Shown piece after piece: positions 1-12,360 of a stretch of DNA of 64,000 bases. Position 1 is the stretch's first letter; each line of letters starts with the position of its first letter. The translations under genes and the position numbers were made by a program. Where the stretch lies: the NCBI GenBank assembly GCA_963971425.1, contig OZ020526.1, forward strand, positions 20,019,111 to 20,083,110, read 5' to 3'. This DNA is from Bryoerythrophyllum caledonicum. Its lineage: Eukaryota > Streptophyta > Bryopsida > Pottiales > Pottiaceae. The notes beneath the pieces are model-generated. The model saw nothing but the letters and a program-made list of their open reading frames with translations, was not told the DNA's origin and made no database searches.

Positions 1-3000
1 TAGTCTTGACGTCCAATCTGCTGAATGCTATACTACTTTAAAGTAACAGTGTTGACGCCAGTATTCGGAGAAGATCGAATGTATGTTCCAAAGAAAACTT
101 CCTATACGCAACAATGCTAAATAATTGAACAGTGCTCAGGAGTATGCGTCTAAACTAGATGTGGCCCTGGTCGATATTGTAACGAACTTTAGCTTACACT
201 AGCAGAAGTACAAGGCTTGGAAAACACACATGATTGTCATATTCAAAGTCCGAGAACAATGTGAGAGCATGTGTCAAGCTGTGACAAAGAAGTCCAAAGA
301 GGAGCAACAAAGGATACTTACCAAGTAGATTATGGGACAAATCTAAAGAAGAAAGTGCATCATTCTCTTGTAAAGCAGCAATCAAAGGCCTGACAGATAA
401 ATCTTGTAGGTCACAGCTGGAGGCATCAACCTCTTCATAATATCCCTGTCACCAAGTTGAGATTTTCCAATAACTCAGTTTGCAATAGAGTCGTACAAGA
501 TAATTCGCAGGTTCACCATGGGGCAGAACTTTCGTGGGAAGCATAGCCTGAAGATCTACGGGAGAAAGTTCAGTCGGTGTACCTTGAGACGCTTCAGCTT
601 TTGTGCAAGTGCAGAATTGACATCTGCCCCGGCAGCAACGCAGTGTGCCTCATACCGCTCCACAACAGGGATGGCCACCCAACCTGTGTTCTCTCAAATC
701 CTACTTTTCAGTTTCCAACACATATTTGAATGCAGCGCAGTAACCCTTTTTGCTCGGCTTATGCATTATTCATACAGTTGGACACAATCTAATGGCGGGC
801 CATAAATAGAAACTATTCTGGGCTCGGTACATAGGACTGACAGGCCTGGAACACCGGACTCGGAGTCTAGTACCTTGAATAAAAGCATCTACACTGTCGT
901 CAGGAGTCAAATCGATCAAAACTTCCTCAATAATCTGAACCGGCTTCAGTACGCTGCCTTTGAACTCCAGCCTCTGTATCACTGGTCTTTTCCCTATAGA
1001 CATGACGCATTTACCCAACATCACTGTATCGATCAATGCTGCAGTACCAGATTTTAAGTAAAACATCACAGTAGCCATTTCAGTGTGACAATTTGCTTCT
1101 CGTCTCTACTTCAGTAGCATTTTGAACTGCACACTGTTGATGTATTTTACATTTTCAAGTCATTGCGGAATCGTTTGGTATACCTATCCATGACTGTTTA
1201 ATAGCAAAGTCAACATAGCGGCCAGAATATCCAAATTCATGACTAATTGTTGAAAATCACCTCATTAGAATTACCTGCTGAGTTGTCAGAAGAGTAGAGG
1301 CGAATAATCTCGTCCATCAGCCAGCCAACCGTTGGCCTGTTTAGTTCTGTTTCAGAACGCCTAATGATCACGCGCAGTGACTGCCCATTGATGTTCACAG
1401 GGACGAGGAAAGGTACCTTAACAACAAACAAAAACGCTGATTAGGACCTTGTGGTAAATTATAAAAATGTTATATTTTCACCAAAAGATTTAGATATCAT
1501 CTAATTCTGGTTTAATGCAGGAAATATACAAGAATCAAAGCTTTAATACATGCTTAGACATTCCTGAATCACAGCATCAAGTACCGTTAATTTGGGCAAG
1601 TACAGATTGATAATACAAATCGATCACCTAAAACTATGCACAATGATAAGAATATCACCTGTATCAAGCTGGAACGGGCGTGCGTGTCACTGTTGTGTGA
1701 AGCGGCACCACCGTGGTGGCTTGAAGTTGATTTCCTTCCTTCACCTCGAGTAGTGTCAACCCCAGCAGCACCTCCCACAGCACACCTTTCTTCAGGATCT
1801 TCAGGTTGCGATTCATCATTGAAGTCTTCATCTATTCTACGAGAAGCGTTGCCCACACTTCGTGCAAGACTGCTAATTCTAGCTTTGGAGTTGTTGAGAG
1901 AATTCACATACTCAGGTGGATTTAAGGGCGATGTCTTCTTGCGTGTAGCAGCTTTGTATGTTGGCATAGCGGTTGCTAGAGGTACGTCATCGTCAGAGCT
2001 CAAAAGAAGCGCATCAGCCTCTGGTTTCTTGGTCTTCCGCTCACTAGTATTTTTAGCACTTGGCCGGGTAAGTCTTCTCTTCGGGGGGCTTGGAAGCACA
2101 GGCGCTCCAGCGGATTCATCACTTTCATCATCAGATACAACTATCCTAGACCGTTTGGGTGCCTGTGATCTCCTAACGCGGTTATCTGATTTTTCTCTCT
2201 CTGGATCGCTAACCCTTGTGCTCTGTGTGGATTGTTCCCAAGCAGGCACTTCATCATCGAGATCCATAACCTGTGCTTCGTCATCCTTTTCAGCCTCGTC
2301 ATCTGTCTCTGAGCATGCTGCGTCACTATCCTCCTTGTCAAACTCACGGTTTTCCTTCAAACGCTTAAGCCTGTTCATCTCCGCTTCCACACCCCTGAGA
2401 TGTGACCCCATATCATGAAAAGCACAGTTAATAATTATCCAGAAAAATAGGCTTACAAACAAGACAGTTTCATTGAGGTTTGAATCTTGAGATGAGCGCA
2501 ACAGTTGAATTACAAATGAAGAACAATGCGACTGCTCTTATTCCCTTTCTAAACTGTAAAATACCCAAATATAGCGAACGCATTTCTTGTGCTGTCTTGA
2601 TAATGGTATGAACCACGAACTTTTCAGAAAAGCATAACTTCTTGAGGACATAATTTTAAGCTAAAAGGGGTCACCTAACCTTGCATCATCAATTTTGTTG
2701 AAGCGAACCACATAACAATAGTGCATGTTCTCGAGGGCATTAATTTTTTGATCAATGTACTGCATGTCTCCAGTCTGTTTCAAGATACTGCCATTCAAGA
2801 CGAGAAAAGGTTAACATAAAAATTTGTAATATGATTAAAAGCAAGATTGACATTCAGATTACGAAAAAAACGAGTAGAATGGCACTTTAGGCCTCCGAAA
2901 TGGATGCGTACTTCACAAACTATTAATTACCACATTGTAAGTTATTTGAGCTCTAACCCCTAATTAATTAAAGAGTTGCCAACTCTTCAATGAGTTCAGT

Positions 3001-5438
3001 TGACTTCCAGGACCATAATACGGACGATAGATACGAAATGAATCTTGCACCCGCAGGGCTTATTATCAAAGTACTAGAGCCTTTTAACAATAAAAATGCT
3101 TCAAGAAAAACTTTTAAAATCAAGAAACAAGACACTCTACAATGCTGGAAGACTCCGAGGGTTCAGGTTCTTACTCATAAGCTTGTCGAAAAGATTTTAA
3201 GGCACCCTTGTAATCACTAGAAGAATCCAAAGCATTTCCATAGTTGATAAAAGAGACCGCTTGCCCCTGCCATGAAGACAAAATTCGTCAAAACTTACAT
3301 TCAAACATACATAAACCTCTATAAAAAGATAGGTTCTTAAGTTGTGAAACTAGACAGACAACCTATGTTAGAAAAGTGTTCCACTAACAGTCTACCAGAA
3401 AACTGTAACCCTACCTCTTTATGATGCACTCGTTCGCAAACCTCCAAGCTTTTTCGATACCATTTCTTAGCTTTATCATACATGCAAAGATTTTGATAAG
3501 ATTCACCAATAATATCCAATGCGTCTCCATTCTTCTCTAAATCTCCGAGGACGTTAGCTACTATCTTCAACCGCTTCCCAAGCCTCAAGTGCTGCACAGA
3601 TGAGGACAACACAGCATCTCACCAACATAGTACAAACTGCACCACTCATTAAAGACACCACAAATAGAGGACTACCAATCTGTGTCATATGCTTCGCATG
3701 TGGAAGAGGAATTACAACCAATGTACCCTTGTTAGAGGCAGATTCCCTGCACTAAAGACTGTTTGATGCTGGCCATGAGACGCTTTAAATGAAAGAGAAA
3801 GCAAGGCTATGTGTAGATTCAAAACTCGTACCTCTTCCCAATATTGCAGTTCAAAGGCTTGTCCAATAAGCTCTTTGAGAAATTTAAACTCCTGCAAACA
3901 GAGGCTCCTCTCAGAACCTGTGCCCCGAGCTGCATCCACCTGCGTCTGCATTTCCTTGTGCTTCACCAACCGCTCGTTAAGGAGCGCCAATTTGGGAATA
4001 GCAGCCTGCACAACCTTTTTGTTCGACTCCACATGTTTCAACAACACATCCTCGTCCTGGAGCTTCCTCACAATATTGTGCGCAATGTTATAGCACCTGA
4101 TGGCATCTTCGTACTGGCGTTGCCTGAAGTGAACCTCTCCCAGGTTAATCAGCCCTTTGGCCTCTCCCTGGGGATGCGGCAGCTGTTGGCAAATCTCAAT
4201 GTCTTTCATGATGTGCACCATAGCTTGGCGGAACTGGCGATTCTCAGAATAAAGACGCCCCAGGTTGTGATGCACACGGGTCCTTGCAGCATCAGTCTGG
4301 CTAATTTCTTCTTCATCACAGATTTGAAGTGCACGCAGCAATAGCCTTCTCGCTTCTGACGGTTCGTCCGTGACCATCTTCAACAAGGCCAGGTTGTTGT
4401 AGGCGTCCACGAGCTCTATCACGAAATTTGAGCCGCCCGGCGGAGGATTAGCCTTCAGCTTCTTCACCTGCTCCATCGCCCTGTTGAGAGCATCTTTTGC
4501 TTTTGGCAGTGCCAGATTATCCTCTTTCAGCTCATAGAGGTCTACGTAAGTGCGCCCGAGCTGAGTCAGTGACCTTTGCTGCTCAACCGGATCGTTTGCT
4601 TCAACAGCGAGATCCAAATGCCGTTCCTGGCAGCAGCCCCAACACATAAATTAGTCATGGAAACAATAACAACAGTTGAGCCCTAAACCCTAAACTGGCA
4701 TCGCAGCATTGCTTTCAAGAAATTGCTTTCAAGAAATTGTTCAGCGAGGGTCTAAATCAACAATAATTTCATCATAGCAGGAATTCTCTTACAAATGATC
4801 GGTGAAGTACAATATGGTTCAGTCACTAACAACCTACATAGCATAACCAACACATCATAGCATATCCGTGAAAATGGAACTGACACATAAAAATCTCGAC
4901 CATACAACCTTGTGTTCGAGATGATGTGAATCGAATATGGAATCAGACTTCAAGATCAATTTCTAGAAATCATTCACTTTTCAGAGGATAAATGCACTGT
5001 CGGACGTCTTCAGGAGAAAGATGAACCGGTATATCAGAGCTTTCCTTGTGGTGATAAACCTCTCCAAGCAAAAACCCTAAACCCTGGACGTGTGAAGATA
5101 TTAAATTTCTCAAAACAACTTGGACAAGATAAATGTACCTGGTATGTGAGAGCCTCCTTGTAATCTCCAAGGCGATGATAAACCTCGCCAAGCGATTGGC
5201 AGGTCGGCATCAAGTTGAAGCGCGGGCTATCGTCGTCCTGCCGGTGCTTCGCAGAGATGTTGTAGTCCAAGCGAAACCAGGTGAGCGCGGTCACATAGTC
5301 GCCGCGATCCTTGCAAAAATGGCCAATCTGATTGGCCCAGCGCGCCATCTCCTCGGAGTCGCCGATCTCCTTGGCCGCCTTGAAACACGCCTTCATGCCT
5401 TCCACCCCGCGCTCCGACTCCTTCCCCCTCCTCCCCAT
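1..5438 (-). CDS. TSK: TONSOKU/BRU1 (TONSL homologue), 3' end outside window
   Basis: Replication-fork and chromatin maintenance protein of the nucleus; in other eukaryotes TONSL reads newly deposited histone H4 and works in fork repair. Start at 5,438 (MGRRGKE) matches the plant family N-terminus. Exons judged from splice signals: 5139-5438, 3832-4626, 3415-3591, 3175-3266, 2680-2787, 1659-2394, 1275-1416, about 874-1040, 583-683, 322-445. The first four carry TPR helices, with EIGDSEEMARWANQIG near the start, PTCQSLGEVYHRLGDY and IIGESYQNLCMYDKA. The 1659-2394 exon is the acidic linker (CSETDDEAE, VVSDDESDE). The 1275-1416 exon resembles the ubiquitin-like part of TONSL (LVPVNINGQ..GWLMDEIIRLY). 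The last visible exon is leucine-rich repeat (SLDLSHNLLG). Remaining LRRs must lie before base 1. An AAACCCTA telo-box sits at about 5,514-5,521 upstream. Exon ends are inferred; family assignment is firm. Confidence 0.93.
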
Positions 5439-7216
5439 CGTGACCAAAGTGGACAACACAAGTCCTACAATCACTCGACCTCCATCACTCTCTGCAGCAA
5501 CCAACAGCACACTAAACCCTAGACCCCGATAATGCAGATCTCCTGATTCGTTCTGACAATCTGTCGACGCAATTCCACCGATTCTAGCGTTCTAATTCAC
5601 CAAATAGCCCGGACAGTAAACCTTCGACCCCGAGAATGCACGACCCCGGATTCTTTCAGAAAGATTCTCAAACTTTGCGCAGTGAGCCCTGCTCCTGACA
5701 CCGATCCGCATGAGAAACCTCACATTACCGTTACACTCAGCATTGAATCTCCGGGAATTGCAATGGATCAATGGAAAAATCAGTCCGCCGCACTGCGCAG
5801 TGGATGAGAGAAGCTTCTGCTGCACGATTCCAGCGAAGGTTTGCGAATTGGCTCTGACATTGGAATCACTCACTAAATAGTAAATACCCGCCGCCGTCAA
5901 CTTTTGGATTTCGCGCCAAGCTGGATTTCGCGCCAAGTTGCCGCTGCACAAACTTAAACGCCTCTGAGTCGTTCGTTCGTTCGTTCGTTCGTGCGAAACG
6001 TCGTCAGTCTGACTACGGTTTTATTCTTTAGTAATTTCACTTTCTGGAATTGCTTATTCTGAATTTTATGAGTGGTTACTTGGATGGATGTTTACAAGAG
6101 AAAATAGATTAGCCCTGAATGACAGTTTGTACCTACATAGTACAATTCTATTTTGGGAATATTCCGAAAATTTCAATAACTTTTTGAATCTTTTTTAAAG
6201 TAGGAATACGGTTTATCTTTGCGGATGTATATTTTTTTCTTTTATTGAACATCTAGGATTTTTTAGAGAGGGTAGGAGTACGGATTATCTTTGCGGATTA
6301 GTTTTTGGACTCCCTATCAAATTAATTATTTATTCCAATCCACAGTGGTTCGGACACAACAAGTATCACCTAGGTGTTACATGAGTATTGCCTAGATTTG
6401 CCTAGGATTTTCCTAGATACTACAGGGTATCACCTTAAATAATTCCCTTGTATTTCCCAAATGTTTTAGACAGTCTCCATGTTTACTTATTTATGTACGA
6501 ACCCAGCCAACTCGTAGGGTAGATGAAGAAAAGAAAGATTGGAAATGTGAAAAACTGGGCAAGCAACATTAATGTCATGGTATTGCAAGATAAAACATTT
6601 ACATATACATAACCCTGTTTATCTAGGACTAATGTAATACGGATGTGTGGTGCTCACATCGTCATATCTAGCAATTCATGATATCTACAAAAAACTCTAT
6701 TGATCTGACCTTGATATTATTCCAGAATTGATGCAAGTTCCCATCTATTAGTTTGAATAACACTAATTATCTTGTACACTAATTATCTATTAGTTTGAAT
6801 AACACTAATTATCTTGTTATAATTGATGCAAGTTCCCATCTATTAGTCTAATTGATGCAAGTTCCCATCTATTAGACTAAACAAGATAATTAGTGTTATC
6901 ATCACTATCCACAAGTTCGTGCTCTGAGGAAACTAACCACACTAATGATGCCAAGGACATAGGCGAACTTTTTCAAAATAAACTCTAATGCGCATTGGTA
7001 AACAAAAATCTCAAAATTTCAACTTACCTTTCACTAGCCTTGATTGTTGTCTTCTTATCAATTTTCCACACTTCCATCAAGGAAACAAATCACATCTTTC
7101 AAACCAGGCTTGTTACAATTCTCACTCTGCAAAAGTTGATTGGAGAATTCCCTTGTTGGTTGACTGCCAAGCAAACAATTACATTCTCCACAACCAGCAC
7201 ATCATCACATAAAAAT
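5439..7216. other. Intergenic: TONSOKU promoter side, TTCG microsatellite, small hairpin repeat
   Basis: No convincing gene. A short (TTCG)n tract lies at about 5,969-5,992. Between 6,725 and 6,900 the phrase 'attgatgcaagttcccatct' occurs three times directly, and 'aacactaattatcttgt' occurs twice followed by its reverse complement at about 6,881-6,898, so the segment could fold as a hairpin. The 3' end of RPS3A transcription must fall in the right part. Confidence 0.6.
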
Positions 7217-8883
7217 CTAAGCCCCAGGCACAGGCTCCGCCGCGGCGACCTCGGCTGCGTCGTCTCCCACTGGCCTCTCAATCTTGGCGCCGACCTCCTC
7301 GCTGTAGTCTCCATGGACCTGCCAATCCCAAGCGCTTGACTTTGTTACTAGACTTACATTAGAAAATAATCTAGAGTGTACTACAAGATATTGTTACATT
7401 CAAAAACAATCAAGCCAACTTCAAGAGAGGGTAAGAGCACTACCTCCATCAACTTCATGAGGTCGAACTTGGGAGCCTTGAGGATCTTCACTTTCCTGAT
7501 GAAAGTGCTCTGCAGAGGGTAGATGCCCTGGGTCGCCTTCTCGATCTCCTTTCCGATCACCTCCGGAATGAACTTGGCGACCAACTCCTTCAGGTCGCAC
7601 GACTGGGCCTCACGGATCATGATTTCCCTCATCTTGCGCCTGATCTGTGCAGTGTCGCCAAGCGTAAGCAACATAACGTCCCGTCACCTCGAACTAGATT
7701 CAACTTGGAACTCTACGAGATTTAGGAATCCTAGAAACAAACTTGAAAAGGCTAATCAGAATGGAGCAAGTGGCCGTCAAAGGGATGAAAGAGATGGAAA
7801 ATAGAAAAGGAACTAATCACTATTGAGACTCGAGAGATTCCAAGAGGCTGCCCGTGCATTGGTTCTAGAATGTTGTGAAATAGCCGATCCAAGGGCAGGG
7901 TTTAGTTGTAGTTTTCTTCCTCACTCAGTACACATAAACTTCAACTATACCCTGAATTTCACCTTGTTCGGATTCTCATGCAGTACACCAGCTTAATCCT
8001 AACCTAGTTTGAAATCTCAAGCGTGTAGCAAATAGAGTTTAGTGTGCGAACCTGGCGAATCTGGCTCGACTGCGCGTAGCAAGTCTTCTTGATCTGGTTG
8101 GGCCTCTTCTTCGTAAAGGCAATGCAGAACATGCGAATCTGGTAGTTGTCGGTGGTCTTCACATCGACGTGAGCCTCGATCAAACTCTGCCACTTGCGCA
8201 CCAGAGACCGCAGCTTGTCCGTGGTGAAGTCCATGCCCTGAATTCAACCAAATGTCCAACCACCAACTCTTCAAAATCGAAATCCTTAACCATACAATAT
8301 CCATGAGTGAAAACCTCTACTTAACTTCCACACCATGGCAACAAAAAACCCAATTCAACTCACGGCCACACTCACCCAGAAGTTGGTGAGCACGTTCTTG
8401 CCCTGCACATCCTCCGCCCTCAGCTTGATCTTGCGGAACGCCTGGTCCTCGTCATTCTGCAAGTCCGCCAACGACACCTCGAACACACGCCCCTTCAACC
8501 CATCGGAAGCAATCTGTTGCGCGCCAACACCACTCGTCAATCACACAACTCTCGCTCTCTCTCTCTCTCGCCAATAACACACACACATCAACCCCTCAAA
8601 CCCGAAACCCTAAGCACACACAACCAGAAGCCAACGAACCTTAGTTCCCGCGGTCCTGGTCACCAAAGTCTTCCCGAGCGACCGCACCGTGAACGTCGTC
8701 GGCGCCTTGATATCATACCAGTCCTTCTTGGAGAACGGGTCGACACTGCAACCAAAAACCAACCAAATCAATCTCCAAACCCTAAGTACCCAAACTCTCA
8801 AGGTGACGAAGAAGAAAGACCAACATTTTCTTCTTGCCGCCCTTCTTCCCCTTGGAAATGCGCTTGTTCTTGCCGACCGCCAT
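7217..8883 (-). CDS. RPS3A: 40S ribosomal protein eS1 (S3a)
   Basis: Structural protein of the cytosolic small ribosomal subunit. Six exons with clean GT..AG borders: 8825-8883 ([19 protein letters not shown]), 8640-8745 ([15 protein letters not shown]), 8376-8513 ([16 protein letters not shown]), 8052-8237 ([23 protein letters not shown]), 7444-7644 ([20 protein letters not shown]) and 7217-7318 ([27 protein letters not shown] stop). The first junction gives KKKIVDPF, as in many eukaryotes. Length and motif order fit the family over its whole span and no damage is visible. The gene is divergent from the TMEM208 homologue and shares a short upstream region with telo-box-like sites, as is common for plant ribosomal protein genes. 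The conserved C-terminal position of the TAG shows TAG is a real stop in this genome. Confidence 0.97.
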
Positions 8884-9270
8884 GGCTGCCGAATGCGAGA
8901 GCAAGTGCGTGCTCTCGACAATGAGCACCTGAAAAAGAGAGTCTTCGTCGAACTGCAACTGCTTTCAAGCCGCGCCCCAACCCTAATTCCTCGTTAGGTC
9001 ACGTCTCGGTCAACCTCCAAATCTAGCGCATTTCTAGATGAAGACACTCTTCGAATGTCCTCATCCAAACACTCGGCATTTTGGGTTTGACGAGATTCTG
9101 AGCTTGTTTTTGTTAGTGAGACCTCCAGAAGGGTTGGTTGTTAGGGAGAGATTCTGTGTGTTGTTTTATGATTTGTTTTTGGCCTTCTTTCGAGATTGTT
9201 TTGAGGTGACTAGGGTTTGTCATCGGAGAGAGCTTCTGGTCGTCATTTTCGAGCATTAGGGTTGGCAGCG
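8884..9270. promoter_or_regulatory. Shared divergent promoter region of RPS3A and TMEM208 homologue
   Basis: Only 387 bp separate the two start codons, so both 5' UTRs and core promoters must fit here. AACCCTAA lies at about 8,979-8,986, which is TTAGGGTT read toward RPS3A, and TTAGGGTT lies at about 9,256-9,263 just before the TMEM208 start. Such telo-box-like motifs are typical of plant translation genes. The regulatory role is inferred. Confidence 0.6.
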
Positions 9271-9795
9271 ATGGCGAACAAGGGCGCGAAGAAGCGGAAG
9301 GAAGAGAATGAGAAGCACATGGCGTTTCTGCGCACGCTAATCTTGGCCTCCACGGTGATCCACATCGCGCTCCGCTTCGGGCTGCGGTTCCGGAGCCTGA
9401 CGTGGTTCCACGGCGCGATGCTGTGCTTCACGTCCGCGCTCTATAAGCTGGTGTACGACCAGCTGGCGGGCATGGCGCGCCCCGAGGTGGACGCGGCCAC
9501 GGGCGAGATCGTGGACGGCGGCTTCGACATGAAGACGGGCGGGCTGTGCGGCTACATGCACGACCTGCTCTATATCACCAGCTTCCTGCAGCTGGCGTCC
9601 GTGGCGTCGGACCGCTTCTGGTTGCTGTACCTCGTCATCCCGGCCTTCGGCGTGTACAAGGCGTGGCCCTGGGTCTACGCCGCGTTTCTCAAGCCGTCGG
9701 ACCCCGAGGGCCCCGTGGACGAGCGCGAGCGGAAGCGCTTGGAGAAGGCCGAGCGCCGAGCCAATCGCCCCAAGTTCGGCAAAGCTCGCAGATGA
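9271..9795 (+). CDS. TMEM208 / SND2-type ER membrane protein
   Basis: Small endoplasmic reticulum membrane protein of 174 residues, the size usual for the family; yeast and animal relatives act in SRP-independent targeting of membrane proteins to the ER. Start chosen at ATG 9,271 (MANKGAKKRKEENEKHM), because the basic N-terminus followed by hydrophobic segments is the family pattern. Hydrophobic stretches lie at roughly residues 20-65 (FLRTLILASTVIHIALRFG, then AMLCFTSALYKLVY) and 105-140 (LLYITSFLQLA, WLLYLVIPAFGVYKAWPWVY). The C-terminus is charged (RERKRLEKAERRANRPKFGKA). It is a single open frame without an intron and is clearly more GC-rich than its neighbours. It is divergent from RPS3A. 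Confidence 0.93.
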   Translation: MANKGAKKRKEENEKHMAFLRTLILASTVIHIALRFGLRFRSLTWFHGAMLCFTSALYKLVYDQLAGMARPEVDAATGEIVDGGFDMKTGGLCGYMHDLLYITSFLQLASVASDRFWLLYLVIPAFGVYKAWPWVYAAFLKPSDPEGPVDERERKRLEKAERRANRPKFGKARR

Positions 9796-10680
9796 CCTCT
9801 TCGCACAATTTTGTGTTTGTATCTGTATCTATTCGTGTCCAATTGATACCGCTTCTTCTGTAACGTCAGTTGGCAATTCGTGCTGGTGTTTGCCTCTTGA
9901 GCTAGCTAACCTTTCTGTGATGCTGACCTTGCATTTGAATGTGGATTTCTTTCGTCGTTCCATGTTCACTCATGTTGACTTGACACCGATTCTTATGTAA
10001 CGTGAGTTTGCAAGTCGTGGTGGTGTTTGCCTCTTCTAATGTGCACAGCTAGGTCACCATCCTTCCTCAGGTAGAGCTCGGAGAGATGATCTGCCACTGC
10101 AGAATTTGGCTTGAGCTTTTGTGTCTCCCTTCGAATGTGTATTTGATTGCTACCGGTTCTGTTGTGACGTAAGTTGGCAATATGTGGTGATGGTCGCACG
10201 TGGAGCATTTTGCAATGGAATGTGGATTCTTTTCATGGCTTTACTTGATCTATCTGTGTCTAATTGATATTGCTTCTTCTGTGACTGAAGGTGGCAAGTG
10301 ATGTTTGATGTTTCGGGTTTAGGGTTTAGGGTTTTGTGACTGAAGGTGGCAAGTGATGTTTGATGTTTTGGGTTTAGGGTTTAGGGTTTTGGCTTGTTTT
10401 GTTTGATGTTTACACGATTTGTAACATATGTTACTGTTTGGATTGGTTCCGGACTAATATTTAGGGCCTATTTTGCGATTGGTGGTCTTTGCCTTTCCCA
10501 ATATACATATCTGTTTAGCTAGGGGACCAACCTCAAGTTGTAGTCGTAGCTACTGTCATGTCTGTAAATAGGACGCACATCTCATTATCAAGTTTTCTTT
10601 TTCCACTTGATTAGGGCAGAATGTTTTCAGTGCTTCGAGTGCATTTTGGCCCGGATGTGAACCCTTAAACGATCGCGTAT
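9796..10680. repeat. Degenerate direct repeats and a 55-bp tandem duplication with telomeric motif
   Basis: Non-coding. Four weak copies of a phrase like 'ttgataccgcttcttctg..acgtcagttggcaa' begin near 9,841, 9,977, 10,143 and 10,261. At 10,281-10,335 and 10,336-10,390 the same 55 bp is repeated with about one mismatch; each unit begins GTGACTGAAGGTGGC and ends in GGGTTTAGGGTTTAGGG. Confidence 0.7.
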
Positions 10681-10918
10681 TTGACTCTGTCTACTACAAA
10701 AAATGTATTAAAATTTAGCAAGATTTACATCTTTAGATTAAAGAGTTTTTAATTAACATCTTTCCTTTGGAGGTCATTTCAATACATGAACCGTATCATG
10801 TTCAAGTATGACACTATCTGTTTAAAATATTGTGGCCACTACACTAAATATTTCATTTAGTGTACTAACATAAATAGTGTACTTACCCTAGTACACTAAC
10901 TGCAAAGAAGTTGACAAA

Positions 10919-11471
10919 TAAGGTAGAGGCACCCAATTCCGATCACTGAAGTCAGTTTGGGACTCAAATCACATTGTGTGTCAAAAACATTTATGTTGGA
11001 AGATGCGGAATTAGGAATGAAACTCAACAAATATTTTTTCAAATTTAATCACAAAGATTTGGAATTGATATAGAATTTAAAAGCCCAAAAACCACCGGAG
11101 CCCATAATCAAACTCTAGAGTAGGTGAGATTTTGGTGCCCTCCTTCACCTAATGCCAATAAGTGAGAGTGAGTAAACTAGAGAAGACATGCCATGGATAA
11201 CCAACTCATGAAGAGTACTCAAGGCCGATCGATCGGCCTTGTTTGACTTTCGAGGCAATACCACCAATGAGAGCTCAATTGAGGTCGAGCAACCCAAAAT
11301 TCCACACATTATGACCCAATGCCGAAAATGACTGGTGTTTTTAGATTTTGAGTTATCGGTTTTGGATCACTTCTTGCACCATTTCAAGCATTAGCCATTT
11401 TCATGCACCATACCATGCACGCTCTACTGATCGGAATTGGGGGGTGATCGGGATTGGGTGCTTCTACCTTA
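10919..11471. mobile_element. Candidate non-autonomous DNA element (MITE-like), about 550 bp
   Basis: The first 27 bases (10,919-10,945, beginning TAAGGTAGAGGCACCC) and the last 27 (11,445-11,471, ending GGGTGCTTCTACCTTA) are inverted copies with about two mismatches. There is no coding frame. A perfect 20-bp palindrome, AAGGCCGATCGATCGGCCTT, lies inside at 11,221-11,240. The flanks on both sides carry a direct phrase like 'tgcaaagaagttgacaaata' (left near 10,901-10,920, right twice at about 11,482-11,531), so the element sits within or next to an older tandem repeat. A clean target duplication is not evident, and the superfamily is unknown. Confidence 0.5.
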
Positions 11472-11649
11472 GTGTACTATTTGCAAAGAAATTGACAAAT
11501 AGAGTAATAATTGCAAAAAAGTTGACAAATAGTGTTAGCTGTCCTTAGCATTCATGATACTCCCAAGCAACTTTCTTGTGCCAATAAAAATAAAATGAAC
11601 TAAAAAGAAACCCCCACTCAATCGCCAACCGGCCGCCATGCCTTAATTG

Positions 11650-12360
11650 AATAAAATGCTTCTTTTTGAAATGTTAAAATTTGAAAAGGTTACTTTCTCA
11701 AAAGTTTATTTTTCAACAGGCTTTTTTTTAAATGGTTACTTTTTCAAAATGTTATTTTTTCAAAAGGCAACTTTTTGAAATGTATACTTTTAACATGTTA
11801 CTTATTGAGAAGGTTACTTTTCAAAAGGTTATTGTATTGAAAGGTTATTTTTTCAAAAAGTTACTTTTCCAAACGATTACTTTTTAAAAGTTACTTTTCA
11901 AAAAAGACTACTTTTTTAGAAGACTAGTTTTTCAAAAGGTTACTTTATCAAATGTTAATTTTTTAAAAAGCTTACTCTTTGAAAGCTTTTCTTTTTCAAA
12001 AAGTTAAAATTTCAAAGGTCACATTTCTAAATGTTGTTTTTTCAAATGTTTTCTCTCTCAAATTTTTCCATTTATATTGTTTTTGTTTTCCTAATCTTTC
12101 CTTTTTCAAATGATCCCCTTTTCAAATGTTTTTTTTTTAGTTCTCAATCCTTTCAATATTTTCCAATCTTTTTCTTGAAAATGTTTTTTTTTGGGATTGC
12201 AACTTCACTTGCCTTCCATATCTATGTTCTCTTTTTCCAAAATTTTCTCTTCAAATTGTTGATTTCTCTCAATTGTTGGTGTTTCTAAATTGTTCTTTTT
12301 AAGAAAATTCTATGTTGTTCTTTTCTCCAATATGTTGTTTTTTCCGATTTTTCCTCTAAA
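11650..12360. repeat. Degenerate T-rich tandem array
   Basis: Dozens of imperfect units of the type 'aaaggttactttttc', about 16-20 bp each, grade to the right into a polypyrimidine stretch with 'tttttcaaatgtt'. Apparent short open frames here only reflect the low complexity. Confidence 0.75.

Noticed and set aside
1636-2418. Plus-strand 260-codon open frame
   Set aside because: Antisense shadow of the acidic linker exon of TONSOKU; no homology and no splice or start support.
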